A stretch of 64,000 nt of DNA, taken from NCBI GenBank assembly GCA_028023455.1, contig JAQFVV010006427.1, positions 498,001-562,000 on the forward strand, in the 5' to 3' direction. Both the position numbers and the translations under genes were made by a program. This document shows, piece after piece, positions 25,641-37,826 of this stretch; positions within the stretch are counted from its first letter, which is position 1, and each line of letters starts with the position of its first letter. This stretch comes from Epiperipatus broadwayi. Its lineage: Eukaryota; Onychophora; Udeonychophora; Euonychophora; Peripatidae. Below the pieces are notes generated by a model, which made no database searches, was not told the DNA's origin, and saw only the letters and a list, made by a program, of their open reading frames with translations.

Positions 25641-28450
25641 AGAATTAATTTTAATTTGGCTGACTAGCAAAGCTGAGCAAAACAATGAGACATCTATTAA
25701 CTATAACTAAACTAAAATATACATAAGCATGGTTGTAATTTGTGGAAGTGAAGAAAAAGGAATTCGAACTACTCAAATAAGTTAGACAATAAAAATATGG
25801 TTTAATACACTGACAAATTATTATACATTTATAAATAAATTATATACATTAGTGTGTGCGTGAATGAGCAAGCGGTCTACCAAGCGATAGAGAATTACAT
25901 ACTGTCATTCACGATATTATTTCTCATATGCTCCTTTATTTATTAGCTAAATAATATATTATAAATAAACACACATCTTTGGTGGGTCCAATATTAAGAT
26001 GCCAATTGATTATTAGAAAGAATTACATAATATTGCTATTAATGCTTTGGATTCTGGTTCTTAACATGGTGACTAACATTATTTAGGGAAGCATTCCAAG
26101 ATTCATTACAGATATAATATAAACTATTTCCATGCCATGATGGTCATGAAAATAAATAAAATACATTTGGAAAACATGTTTAATCATATGACAAAAATAT
26201 TTAATGAAAATTCTCTTAATTAGCGCTGGTAAGAAGAACGCTTTATTTTCCCCAAGGCATACTAGATACTCTTAAATACAGAAATAAGTTACGATGGTGG
26301 GATTGTATAAGAATGAAATAAATTTAATTAATAAAACTAGTAGTAATTAGCATATATATATATATTTTGAGCAGAGCACAATTTTAATATTAGAGCATTA
26401 AAACTGGGTCATGAAGCAAAAGAAATAATAATACGAAGAAGTTTGGCGGTGCTGACATAATGGCCTAAAAATAACAGGAAAAGTCATGCTTCTAGATGAA
26501 AAACGAAGTGGATAGACATGCCGTGGACATCAGCTGAAGTGCAGTCCTTTTTGTACAAAGAAAGTGGATGGGCATAACATCTTCCAGACTTAGGGAATCA
26601 CCGCCAGAGGCCCTTTTATACGAAATAAGTGAATATGCATAGTGTGTGCCAAACTTAAGGGATCACTGCCAGAGGCATTTTATATGGAATAAGTCCCCAT
26701 GGGACAGGACATAACGAGAAATCTATGGGTTCAAACTTGTTGCAACCCCCAGATTAAGAAGCACATATACATATAAAAACACAAAGATCAGGCCAAATGT
26801 CAGTAACACAGTATGAATGAATGTCACTAATGACATGAAATAAGTTTTACTGCTTTAAAATAAATGACCCTTGTTTGAATACTATAATTTATATAAATAA
26901 TATGCTATGCCACTATAATATATATATAGAGAGAAGATTTCATTTAATAAAAGATACATGAAGATTTTATTTAGTAAAAGAAACATTAAGATTTACCCCC
27001 ATCCCTTTTCTGCTATTTTTAAATAAATCAATCCCACCTTCATTGATTTTACAATAACTGGAATATATAAATACTGTATTTGATATTTTAAGCATATACT
27101 ATTTTAAGAGTATAGAAAAAAAATAATTAGCAGTTATATAGAAAACAAATAATCAGTCACCTTTTCAGAATTGAATAACATTTATAAAATAACTAAGGTT
27201 TCAAAGTGTTAATTAAGCTCTGAATTCACCCCAGATAGAAAATCCAGAGTTAAACAAATATATATTTTTATATTAAACCATAAATAATATGTAGGCTCGT
27301 AAAACAATCTGGCAAGTATATTAATTAACAATGCATTATATATATATATTTTAAGGGGACGTTAATAAACAATTCATGAAGCCTTACTTAAAAAGTGGAA
27401 AAGATTTTACAAAATTCAACTTGTCAGATTATTAGAGATTGGTGTAATAATACGCAAGCAGATATATAAATCAAATAATAAATACATGTAAATAAATGAC
27501 TGCACCAAAGTTAAGAGCATATGAGAGAGAATTAAATAAAATAAATTACTTAAGAGCAAACTACATATTAAAACAAAAACAAAGTTAAATACATATTAAA
27601 AGAAATCTTGATAGATGAGTTAGGCTAAATTTAGTTTGAGGTGATGGCTTGAAAAGTTACATTGCAATTTTAAGAGTCCTACTTAGTAGTGCACGTACAC
27701 GGCAATTGAAATGAAAGTTTTTCAGTGGCAACAAGCTTCTATTAGCATTCTAAAATTTTTCAGTCAGGCTCTTACTTCATTACTATGGGAGCATGATATA
27801 ATGTCAGTGGAAAATGACCCACAAGGGTCGGGAAAAGCTTTTTACTATATCATTTTTAGATTTTAAAACAGCGTGATGTCTAGCAGCAATAAGTTCTCTC
27901 AACAATAGCTCATCTATCTTGTCTCTCAAAATTCAGCCATTTTATACTTTTTCTTTATCGGTTGTTTTTGAAGATGCAACAGTAAGATAATGTCCAAAAA
28001 AAATTCAAATCTATTTCCGGATTAGAAATAGATTTGACAACATGTTTATAACAAAAGTATCTTTAATCTTAATCCCATTTTATTTTAAGTAAAACTTTAA
28101 TTAAAATACCTACCCCAGATTAAAACAATAGTGCTTCCAACCCCTTTAATTATTTTTAGACAATTATTGTAGCATCTTCCCTATTGGATTTTACAAAATA
28201 TACAGTTTAAAAGAAAAAGTTAAAAAAAAAGACATAATAAAATATTTAAAACATCAATCTTTTGTTAGTAATTTTGCTCCTATATACATATATTTGAGCC
28301 GCACCTATGTATTTTAATAAAAAGAATTAATAATCATAAAATTAATAATGATAAAAATGTTAATTTAAAAGTTAAAATTTTATAATTTAGGTGCGCATTT
28401 CAAATGTATACATAAAATATATATACACGGCAAAAGGAGCAGGATGGGAT
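25640..28450. other. Mixed AT-rich DNA with short tandem units
   Basis: No gene. About 26510-26700 holds three loosely similar units of roughly 60-80 bases sharing AAGTGGAT or AAGTGAAT and CCAGAGGC...TTTTATA(C/T). A short perfect hairpin (13-bp stem, 7-base loop) stands at 28005-28037. Confidence 0.4.
28005..28037. repeat. Perfect 13-bp hairpin
   Basis: TCAAATCTATTTC and GAAATAGATTTGA pair fully around CGGATTA. It stands alone in AT-rich DNA. No terminator role is suggested in a eukaryote. It could be the tip of a lost palindrome. Confidence 0.5.
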
Positions 28451-29857
28451 ATAGGGTTTAAACACAGATGATGGAACTATGAAGCTCAATATTAAGCTAA
28501 GATTGACTGCTTCACTACATATGGATGAACTCATAAATATAACATTTATTTAACTTATAACTTATCTAGAATAGACACATGCATATACCTAATATGGAAT
28601 AAATATAACCACTTCACTTTTCTACAACAGTAACTCTAGGAAATGACGACCTCACTACTAAGATGGGTCTTATGAGTCTGATTCCTAATGTAATAGAACA
28701 AAATCTGAATAAGTTATCTCAGATAGATATGAAATATTTTAACTTTGACAACACAACAAATAACTGTATATATGTATATATAATAGAGAAATAATTAATA
28801 AGTACGACCATACTTATTAGTTATTTTTTATTACATATTTTCTATGCCTTTAAACTTCTGTTTTATATATGTATAAGCTCACCAATACAGAATCTAATTC
28901 ATGGCAATCAAAATAATGACTACTTACAAATAAACTCAATTGATTCAATTAAATCTTTAACATAAAACTACTAATTATTATTCTCATTAGTTAATACTTG
29001 AAAACTTTATTAGCATAAATACTTTACATTTAAAATGAATATTATACCTTTTCTTATTTTCTAACTGTCAATTTCTAAAGCAGAAAAAATGTTCTTATAG
29101 AAGAAAAATATTTGGTTGACATGTATATTAGAGAAATAGTCTTTTTTTTCAAAGAGTTAACAAATCTTAACTTATCTTATAGTAAATAATAAAGAATGAA
29201 TTTTTCTGTCTTTTTTTTAATTTTTTACTTTCTGTTTAAACAATTCATAAAATATATTTTTTTAGTATTAAATATAAACTAAAATAAAACTTAAAATAGT
29301 TCAGATAAAGACTAAATAGTTTTTTCTAATTTATAAAGCAAGTTATTTAGCCATGGTTTGTTTTCTTCATGATAGCAAGTATTAAACACTTCATAAGTGG
29401 CCATAAAATCCTTTAACAATCTCCAGTTTTGAAATATGAAGGAAGTGTTGTTTCTTCATTTTAACTAGAGATTTGTTCAAAAATAGCAGATCAAGTTTTC
29501 AGATAACCTGGGTAGAGTAGCAGTTAGTAGATATTCCTTTTTCTATTCAGTCAGCATAATGAAGGTCTGATGAAGCTTGAATAAAGTGTAATCCAGATGA
29601 CTGCTTTAAGAAAACTGATTTTTTATAAGTTTTATTTATTATTTTTGAACACCTGATTTTATTTTTTACATAATATGTTAATCTTGCCTTTTATAACTTT
29701 ATGACCAGATTTTATTTTAATAGAAAGAGTTTGAAAAACACTTTTATTCTTTAATTGAATGAATTTGCAAAACACTCCTTTCGAATCTTTTAGCAAAATC
29801 TGCTTGATCTTTTTTTAATTTAATTATTTAAAATATTTATTTTAACTGAGTTGTTTT
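28450..29857. other. AT-rich non-coding stretch
   Basis: Nothing recognisable beyond poly-A/T tracts. Confidence 0.5.
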
Positions 29858-30857
29858 AAATATATTAAATTTATTAAGCACAAATAGTTGACAGTAATAA
29901 TGTGAAAGACTAAAAACCTTTGGCAGATGTGCTTTAAAAATGCTTATGTGGTAGCCAATCAGATGTAACAATTACTGCACGTGGAACTCTTAATTCTAAA
30001 ACACAAGCCAGAACTATAATAAAAAAAATATGGGACCCACCTTCTTCTATGCTTAAATTTATATATAAATAATCCAGACTCAAGTATTTTGAACTAAGAT
30101 CGTGAAGCTTAAAACACCTTCACATTTAATTCACTAAATATTATATATAAATAAACAACATGAAATCTTTCAATTTACTATGAAGTAATTTTCAAATCTA
30201 ATAAAATTATAGTACCAAATGTAAATATATTAAATTTATTAAGTACAAACAGTTGACAATAATAATATGAAAGACTAAAAATCTTCAGCAGATGCACTTT
30301 AAAAAATGCTTAAGTGACAGCCAATCAGATGTAACAATGACTGCACGTGAAACTCTTAATTCTAAAACACAAGCCAGAACTATAAGAAAAAGATGGGACC
30401 ACCTTCTTCTATGCTTAAATTTATATATAAATAAGCCAGACTCAAGTATCTCAAATTAAGATTGTGAAGCTTAAAACACCTTCACATTTAATTCACTAAA
30501 TATTATATATAAATAAACAATGTGAAATATTTCGATTTACTACAAAACAATTTTCAAATCTAATGAAATGATAGTACCAAATGTAAATATATTAAATTTA
30601 TTAAGGGCAGACAGTTGACAGTAATAATGTGAAAGGCTTAAAACCTTCATGCTGTTAGTTCAAGATACTTGAGTCTGGCTTATTTATATATAAATTTAAG
30701 CATAGAAGAAGGGGGTCCCATCTATTTCTTATAGTTCTGGCTTGTGTTTTAGAATTAAGAGGTCCACATGCAGTCATTGTTACATCTGATTGTCTGTCAC
30801 ATAAACATTTTTTTTTAAAGCGCATCTGTGGAAGGCTTTTAGCCTTTCACGTTATTT
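29858..30857. repeat. 365-bp repeat: two direct copies plus inverted third
   Basis: Units start with AAATATATTAAATTTATTAAG at 29858, 30223 and 30585, in tandem (365 and 362 bases). The third unit follows the pattern for about 64 bases and then turns into the reverse complement of the unit's first part (about 30650-30857, ending CTTTTAGCCTTTCACGTTATT). The right end is therefore a foldback. The direct copies are roughly 90% alike by eye. No coding capacity. Confidence 0.7.
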
Positions 30858-31148
30858 GCAATATATTCTTTGAGCAGACATTTTTAATATATTTTACTGG
30901 TTTTACTTAAACTTAAATATTCTTTTACAAACCTATTACATTTTTTAAGATGACAATTAATAATTTATAAATATTGAATATTGTCTATTGTTAGTACATA
31001 TATACTAATTTTTTTAAACTTATGATGCTGTATTTATTAGTATCCTCACAACTCTGAAAATCCTCTTATAACTATGTGGAAAACCATACAGCCCATACTG
31101 TAATGAATAAAACATTCATTTCAATACTGTTTTACACTAATATATATA
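30858..31148. other. AT-rich spacer
   Basis: No feature seen between the 365-bp repeat cluster and the hairpin element at 31149. Confidence 0.5.
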
Positions 31149-31364
31149 AATTATTACTTTTTCGGATAAACTGTGTATTATTTTCCAATACATACCGATA
31201 TTTCGACGGACTAGCATCCGCCATTGTCAAGGTTAACGTTATTGTTTGAGATCTAACGATTTTTCTTTCAAAAGTTAACCTTGACAATGGCGGATGCTAG
31301 TCCGTCGAAATATCGGTATAATAATTGAAAATAATACACGGTTTAGCCCAAAAAGTAATAATTT
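31149..31364. mobile_element. 216-bp hairpin element with hammerhead-like arms
   Basis: A near-perfect inverted repeat: arms AAATTATTACTTTTT...GGTTAACG and AGTTAACC...AAAAAGTAATAATTT around about 35 bases. Each arm contains TTGACAATGG, an imperfect hairpin GGCGGA...TCCGTC and GAAAT, i.e. a CTGANGAN-hairpin-CGAAA-type motif with the first bases altered. The GC-rich inner part contrasts with its surroundings. It encodes nothing and is probably a non-autonomous, ribozyme-related repeat inserted head-to-head. Confidence 0.6.
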
Positions 31365-32965
31365 ACCTACATCATACAAGTGTGAAAACATTAAATATAT
31401 GCATAGAGGAATAACACATGTTGAATATAGTAATATAGATACATTTATTAAATAAAGATATTAATAAAAGTTAATTTTAAATATATATATAATTTTATGT
31501 AAGCCCTAGTAAAATATCTAAAATGTTAGCTCCTGTACTCAATAAAAACTCATTAAAATAATAATCTTGAATTGCAATTCTCACAAGTGTGATAAAGTGA
31601 AAAAAAAATCTTTCCGCGCTTCATTAACACTTCATCTTTTTTTTATAATTAAAAGAATTTTTTATCATATTTTCGATACACTTTTATTTAAATATCAATT
31701 TTTTATACTCTAACAGAATAATAAATTTTTTGATGAATCTTTCAAAATTGACAAACTGAATATCACCAGTCAAGATTCTGTCTAGTGAAATGAAAGCCGT
31801 GTCGTCCTAAACAATTATCACCAGAAAGATATTGAATTTTTAAAAATGAAGTTAGATTAAATTACTCAATAAAACTTCGGTAGCCGAAAAAAGACTAAAC
31901 TTTATGCTGTGATTGCAGAATTTAAAAGTTTATTAGTTTCATTTGTATGATACTGTGAAAAAGAAAATTCAATTTGATAGGATTTAAAAGAGTACTTTTA
32001 CTTTTAAAGCAGCATATAAAACTAAACATTAGCATATGATCAAACAAACTTACATAAATATGAAAGAGGATTTTATTTTTGATATTTAATATATTATCAA
32101 AAAATTTATTTTATTATACAAGTGATATATTTATAATATAAAAGAACAAAAAATGTTAGTGTGTGTTCATACATATAGAATATGATGTAAATAAGTGCTC
32201 GTATAAATATGTATGAGGATTATTCTTCCATAATGCTTAATTTTAGCAATTATTTAATTGATGAAATGTAAAAAATCAATACCAAAAATAAATATTTTAG
32301 TAAATTCCTTCTATTTTCAATATTCTTTTTTGGTTGTATAAAGCACGAAACAGTATATAATGATACTGGCATAATGATTTACTTATATATATATATGGAC
32401 TAGATATATTGTTTTTGTGAATCTAAGATAATTTTTAGTTGCATAAGATAATAAAAAAATATAAATTCAGTCAAATGAATGAAACAATTGTACTCAATAT
32501 ATCGCATGGGTACTTAAATATCATTTTAATTAAATTGGAATTAGACTGAAATGAGAAAAAAGACATGTTTAGAATTTCTCCATAAAAATTGAAAAATCTG
32601 GAATACCAGAAATTACTTATCAGGTTAGTTGATGTTGAAATTTAGATTTTAATTTGCTTTTCACTGCAGTAAAGTTAAAAGGTTAATTAGCCTTAAATAA
32701 GTTACTATAAGTAAAAAGGAACTTTTCAATCCTCTTTCCACATATAAACAGAAAAGAACTCATTTTAGTCAGGTCAATTATGTGGTTAGCAAGATTCTTA
32801 TTTTTTTCATTTTGTTTAATCATTTAACTGAAAATAAGCAGTTACCAATTAGATATCCACCTATAAGTCAATAATTGCATTGATATCTAGTATAAGTATA
32901 AATTGGATAATTGACAGGAAAATTTTAAACTTGCTATAAAAACAGTGGATTAAGTATGAAATAGT
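31365..32965. other. AT-rich non-coding stretch
   Basis: No gene or repeat recognised. Confidence 0.5.
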
Positions 32966-32971
32966 CAAGCT

Positions 32972-33062
32972 TTAGTGTCCAAGTGGTTAGCACAGCCGCC
33001 TTACAAGCTGTGGTCCCAGGGTTCGCTTCCAGCCAAGGCTTTGACACATAAAAAAAGTATGG
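32972..33062 (+). repeat. tRNA-derived SINE head or tRNA pseudogene
   Basis: The sequence shows an A-box region GTCCAAGTGGTTAGCACAG and a B-box GGTTCGCTTCC (33020-33030). Outer ends GTGTC / GACAC could form an acceptor stem. The would-be anticodon arm ACAGC...GCTGT has a 10-base loop, too long for a real tRNA, and an A-rich segment follows (ACATAAAAAAAG). Best read as a pol III-derived SINE head with a short tail. No amino acid can be assigned. Confidence 0.5.
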
Positions 33063-33540
33063 AATAACAGCTAAATGAGGCAAACATTGACCACAAAGAA
33101 TCTTTTAAATATAAAATTATATTTTTTTCACATTTACATATGTATAATAAAAATGTTTTTGTCTTTAGAAGAAACATACATTTTTCTATTTCTTTTACTG
33201 AATGTTATTATTTTATTTCATAGTTTAATGCACTCACACACACACAAAACAGAAACTTAATGTTTGAATATTTAGTCAAATGCAAATATTGTTTTTATAA
33301 ATTTAAGTGAATAAAATTTGTGATGAGTAGTTCTTTGTTTTTAACAATCTTATTTCTTTCTCATTAACTGATGAATAAATTGATGCAAAATTTTGAATGT
33401 TATAAATTACACAATTGAATTTCCTTTAATATTTGTTTTCATGGCAAATTCATTACCATATGATCTTTCCAAGATTCTGATTAGAGAAAGCTATTATATA
33501 TATTTTATGAACAGACAATTGAACAAATAAGATGATATGT

Positions 33541-33685
33541 TTGACTTCCGCTTTTGGCAGCCATCTTTGCAACTGGTCATACAAATAGCGTCCCTAAGCG
33601 ATTCAATTTCAGGAAGATAGGGACAATTGTCCCCTTACCTTTACGTTTCTTATTCAAGGTAAGTCGGTTTTAATCATTATATATT
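33541..33685 (+). promoter_or_regulatory. 5' leader of LINE copy 1
   Basis: This short segment before the ORF1 start (GACTTCCGCTTTTGGCAGCC and on) is clearly GC-richer than the DNA to its left. In non-LTR elements the 5' UTR carries the internal promoter. No specific box was identified. The left boundary is set by the composition change. Confidence 0.45.
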
Positions 33686-36331
33686 ATGGAAAGTGATAAT
33701 ATAATCGATAATTCGCAAATTAAGGTTAGCCCCGATCTCAGCATTCAATCTAGTAATGCAGTCATCGGTCGTAAATTTTATAGCCTTAGATCTAATCTAA
33801 ATTCATCCAAAATAACTTCTACAACAAATAAAAACCCACAAACCAATATTTCAAAAGAAAACAGCATCACAAATATCAACAAAAGTTTAGAAAATATTCA
33901 ACTTACCCCTAATATAAGTAATAGCATTAATATCTCATCAAGAGAAACGATTGAAATGCCTAAAAATACAAGCAAAAACCAATCATCACCTCTCCGAAGA
34001 CTTTATGCACCCTCAGAAGACTCTAATGAGCAATTTCCTTTGCCCAATAATACCCTGGAAACCATATCTGAAAATAATAGACAAAATTACCGACAAGATG
34101 ATTTCGGCGAATTTTTTAAAGTTAAAACTTTTCCACCAGAGGTCGACAAAACCGGTGCTGTCACAATACAGTTTGTCAACAGTAAATTTAAAAATCAAAA
34201 AGAAGAAATAAATTTTAAAACCGATAAATCACATTCCAGAACAAACAAAGATTATAGCGCAGAACAATTCATTGCTACTTCAGCCAACTTACAATCTAAT
34301 CCAAGTTCTTCAATACCAATATTGAAAAATTCCTCTATGTACGCAAATATCGTAAGGTCTAAAAATTCTGAGAGCATCTCCGAAAATATTAAGGCCGATA
34401 ATTTCAATGAACTATATTTGAATATCTCAGAACTAGACATAGAACAAGAATCAAACACTTTGGAAAATGTCTCATTTAATATAAACGATCTTAATGACGA
34501 CATGTTCCTAAAAATAAATAATGAGTTCAACAAAACGATTCCCAATAGCCTATATAAATCGTTTGCTAACTACTACAGCGATAAGTCGTTAATCTTAGCC
34601 ATAACAAATCAACAATGTGCTCTATATAAGTTCCCTCTAGAACAGCTATACAGTCTAATCAATCAAAAACAATTAGGCAGAGGCATTCATATGATTCTTA
34701 ATCACCCCAATGACCGGTATGTTATCGTTGAGTTTAAAACGTGGGCGGACCGTATGAACTTTAAAAATAAATGCAGATCTTTAGGAAATTTTATACTATG
34801 CTCCATAGATATGAACCGTCCTGTTACACTATCCGGCAGAATCCAAAACTGCCTTGCCCACTTGAAAGAACAAGAACTACAAGACATCCTTATTAATTAT
34901 GGCTCAGTTAGCAAACTTAAACACCTATTAAACCCTTACTGTGAAGATCAAATCCTGTCCAATACTGTTATCTTCACACTTACATTGAAGAAAAACATTA
35001 TACCCACTGACATACCCACTATTATTACTGCAAGAGGCTCTCCTATGGTTTTGACTTTCAGGGGAGTACATCCACAATGTTTCTTCTGCCTTGAAAGAAC
35101 ACACCTCATTAAAGATTGTGCAGCAAGAATATGTACACACTGTGGTATTAAAAAGAATAAAGTTCACAGATGTCCTGGTAGACCTACTAACACGGCTCTC
35201 ACATCCTTAAATAGACAATCACCACATGGGCCTAATTCAATCAGCAACCTCACAAACCCAGACAACCTGATTCAAATAAATCCTCCAACAAACCCTTTCA
35301 CATCCAAACCTATCTTTCAAAATGAAAATATTCAAGAAAGATCAAACAACAACCTCTACACTAATAGTAGTGAATCAGAGATCCAAGCAATTACATATAC
35401 CGCGCCTAAACCAATCACTCAAACCGATAAGACTAAAGATCATACATACGATACATATTATACTAATCCCCGAGAAACAATACTAGGCCAAACTCTTGAT
35501 ACAAAAGAAGGCAATATGACCAAACCACCTGATGAGAGCAAGGAAAATATAGGAGATGAAGAAAATACACTCAAAAAATTTCAAAACAATCCATCCATAA
35601 CAACTCCCACCCAGTCTAAAACCATTGATACATCCTCATTTGGGTCAGTTAAGTCCAGTAAACCTAAACAAAGTGATCCACAAACTGTCCTCAATTCTTC
35701 AACTCCTGCAATAATTAACCATCCAGATGAAAAGACTTGTCAAACACTCAACCCGAAAGTCAGCATAGTTAATGTTTCCCAACAGTTACAGCAAACCGAA
35801 AATGACTCAGGTCTAAAATTTAAAACAAATTCCTATAACAATAAAAAAACACTTTTATCAAAAGAACAGGAAAATGAAAAAAACACTGTTAAACTTCAAA
35901 ACCCTCAAAAAACCGACACAACAAATACCCAAAATACAAATAAGAAAATTAAAAGAAAATCAATTCGTTCAGATAAATCAAGCTCTGATGATGATAGCGC
36001 CCATCTGATACATTACTCACCTCCACCCTCTAACAAACAAATTTCAGATATATCAAGCACAAAGCCTCGCAAATCCATAGAAAAAAAGAGGAAAACCATG
36101 GATCCTATAACCATTGATACCATTGATCCTTCTGACGAATCTCAGACAGATTACACTACTCTATCAGACACCGAAGACTTCATGGATGCGTTTCCGCAAC
36201 CAACAACTATATCGCCAATCCATCCACAAATTCAATCACAAGACTCTGATTGCCAAACAACATCAGACCTCATTAACATGGAGATGTCCCACATTGACTT
36301 GGCACACTTTGCTGAGGACGGTTTGGATTAA
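33686..36331 (+). CDS. LINE ORF1, RNA-binding Gag-like protein
   Basis: An intact 881-aa frame. Residues 1-250 and 500-860 are Asn/Ser/Thr/Lys-rich and probably disordered. The middle (about 275-460) is folded-looking, with LYKFPLEQLYSLI and DRYVIVEFKTWADRMNF. It is followed by two zinc knuckles: C465-x2-C468-x4-H473-x4-C478 and C483-x2-C486-x7-H494-x1-C496. The same order (FP..LY.LI, RYLIV, knuckle) is seen in the decayed ORF1s at 47120-48051 and 61600-62745, so it is a family trait. ORF1 proteins coat the element RNA and form the RNP needed for retrotransposition. No stop or shift is seen over 2.6 kb, so this part may still be translatable. The start is the first ATG after the leader. ORF2 begins at 36338 in another frame. 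Confidence 0.85.
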   Translation: MESDNIIDNSQIKVSPDLSIQSSNAVIGRKFYSLRSNLNSSKITSTTNKNPQTNISKENSITNINKSLENIQLTPNISNSINISSRETIEMPKNTSKNQSSPLRRLYAPSEDSNEQFPLPNNTLETISENNRQNYRQDDFGEFFKVKTFPPEVDKTGAVTIQFVNSKFKNQKEEINFKTDKSHSRTNKDYSAEQFIATSANLQSNPSSSIPILKNSSMYANIVRSKNSESISENIKADNFNELYLNISELDIEQESNTLENVSFNINDLNDDMFLKINNEFNKTIPNSLYKSFANYYSDKSLILAITNQQCALYKFPLEQLYSLINQKQLGRGIHMILNHPNDRYVIVEFKTWADRMNFKNKCRSLGNFILCSIDMNRPVTLSGRIQNCLAHLKEQELQDILINYGSVSKLKHLLNPYCEDQILSNTVIFTLTLKKNIIPTDIPTIITARGSPMVLTFRGVHPQCFFCLERTHLIKDCAARICTHCGIKKNKVHRCPGRPTNTALTSLNRQSPHGPNSISNLTNPDNLIQINPPTNPFTSKPIFQNENIQERSNNNLYTNSSESEIQAITYTAPKPITQTDKTKDHTYDTYYTNPRETILGQTLDTKEGNMTKPPDESKENIGDEENTLKKFQNNPSITTPTQSKTIDTSSFGSVKSSKPKQSDPQTVLNSSTPAIINHPDEKTCQTLNPKVSIVNVSQQLQQTENDSGLKFKTNSYNNKKTLLSKEQENEKNTVKLQNPQKTDTTNTQNTNKKIKRKSIRSDKSSSDDDSAHLIHYSPPPSNKQISDISSTKPRKSIEKKRKTMDPITIDTIDPSDESQTDYTTLSDTEDFMDAFPQPTTISPIHPQIQSQDSDCQTTSDLINMEMSHIDLAHFAEDGLD

Positions 36332-36337
36332 TCTATC

Positions 36338-37806
36338 ATGTTCTGCAAAATTGCTGGCATTAACATTCGCGGCATCAACTCAATTGATAGAGTTCTAGCT
36401 ATTAAAAACTGGCTCTCGCTCTGCTCCCCTCATATACTTCTTATGGGTGAAACTAAATATCACCATAAGACCGATCATAAAATACTATCTCTTCTCTCAA
36501 CTCTCGGATTTACTAGATTTTCTGTAGGCCATTCTGCTTCAGGTGGAGTCGGTATTCTTCTCAGCAAGTCAACACCACCAAACAGTTTTAGCATTCTATT
36601 CCTAGATGCCAATATTATTATCATAGAAATAGACTATTGAGGTTATCTGATCATCATAGCTTATATATATACAGCCAAAGACACCTCTCAATATCTAAAA
36701 ATAATCCACATCCTAAATGCCATCAATGCTAACAGAGCCTCCCCTACTATTCTTCTGGGAGACTTTAACACCACATACAATGACTTCAACAAGAGATTTT
36801 TGCATCTAATAAATCGCAGATTAATGTGTGGAGAGGGCTTCTTCCCTCCTGAAGCCTACTCTTTCTATACTAAAACTAAAAAGTCCCTGATTGATTTGGT
36901 TTACTACACCCCAGACCTCCATTTCAACCTTGATTCAGCCTTGGCTCCTGTTGCTTTCTCTGATCATATGGCTCTAATCTTACAACTTACACCTATTTCA
37001 ATCCCTGCACCTATTGATGGACCTGGTAAAACCATGTGCATGATCACCCAATCAAATATGACCGAAGCAATAGTATCTGAGGCATACATCCTTTTCCAGA
37101 AAATAAACATCCTTTCCCTTCCTGCTGAGGAGGGCTGGTTTTCCTTCATCGGAATACTACAATCCATATTAAATCACCACGCCAGGAAAATCAAAGGACC
37201 TAATGGCCTTCTAAATGATCTAACAGACATTAATATACAACTTCAAGCTTTACAGCAAAATTTCACAAATACAGAAAAAATCATCTTCCTTAAAAATCTG
37301 TACAAAATTAAGCAAAAGTCCCTTGCAGAATATATATCCATCAGAAGAGCCAAATGTTTTTTAGCACAACAACACTGCTGGACGAGAGACTACCTTAGAT
37401 GGGCACTGGGGTACAATAGAAAACAAATCACTCCCTTATCCATTAATTCTAATGGAACCAATCTCGTTGGCTTTCCAATGATGCAGCACATCAGCAAACA
37501 ATTCTGCCAATTAATGCAAAAAGATGGTGCTCCTCCTATAAACAGCTGGTTGGATGCTGGTGACCCCGGCGAACATGGCATCACAGAAATCCAAATCAAA
37601 AAGAAGATAACATCTCTCCCGGACGGCGTTCATCCTGGCCTTCATGGCATCCCAAATTTCCTTCTCAAACACCTCAGTCAATTCACTGTGCCAATTATTA
37701 AAAAAATGATTGATCACCTAGCCTCCGGCAACAGAAACATAACAGATCTTTACCCAGTGGCACTCGTGCCTTTTATTAAAAAAAGCAAAACCACTAAACG
37801 ACATTA
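36338..37806 (+). pseudogene. LINE ORF2, endonuclease and N-terminal RT part
   Basis: Starts MFCKIAGINIRGINS, the typical opening of an apurinic-type (EEP) endonuclease with its early Asn. GETKYHHK supplies the metal-binding Glu. TGA at 36638-36640 interrupts the frame, but the reading continues to ILLGDFN near 36750 and to FSDHMALI (S54-D55-H56 in the open part from 36800), so all main endonuclease motifs are present. After about residue 140 of that part come the linker and the start of the RT, with GYNRKQITPLSIN and GLHGIPNFLLKHL. The frame then shifts at an A7 run (37778-37784). The endonuclease would nick target DNA to prime reverse transcription. As it stands the stop and the shift would block full-length protein. 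Confidence 0.8.
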
Positions 37807-37826
37807 ACAATATCCGGCCAATTTCC

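Noticed and set aside
32972-33062. Functional tRNA gene
   Set aside because: The anticodon loop is too long and the T-stem does not pair; only the promoter boxes are kept.
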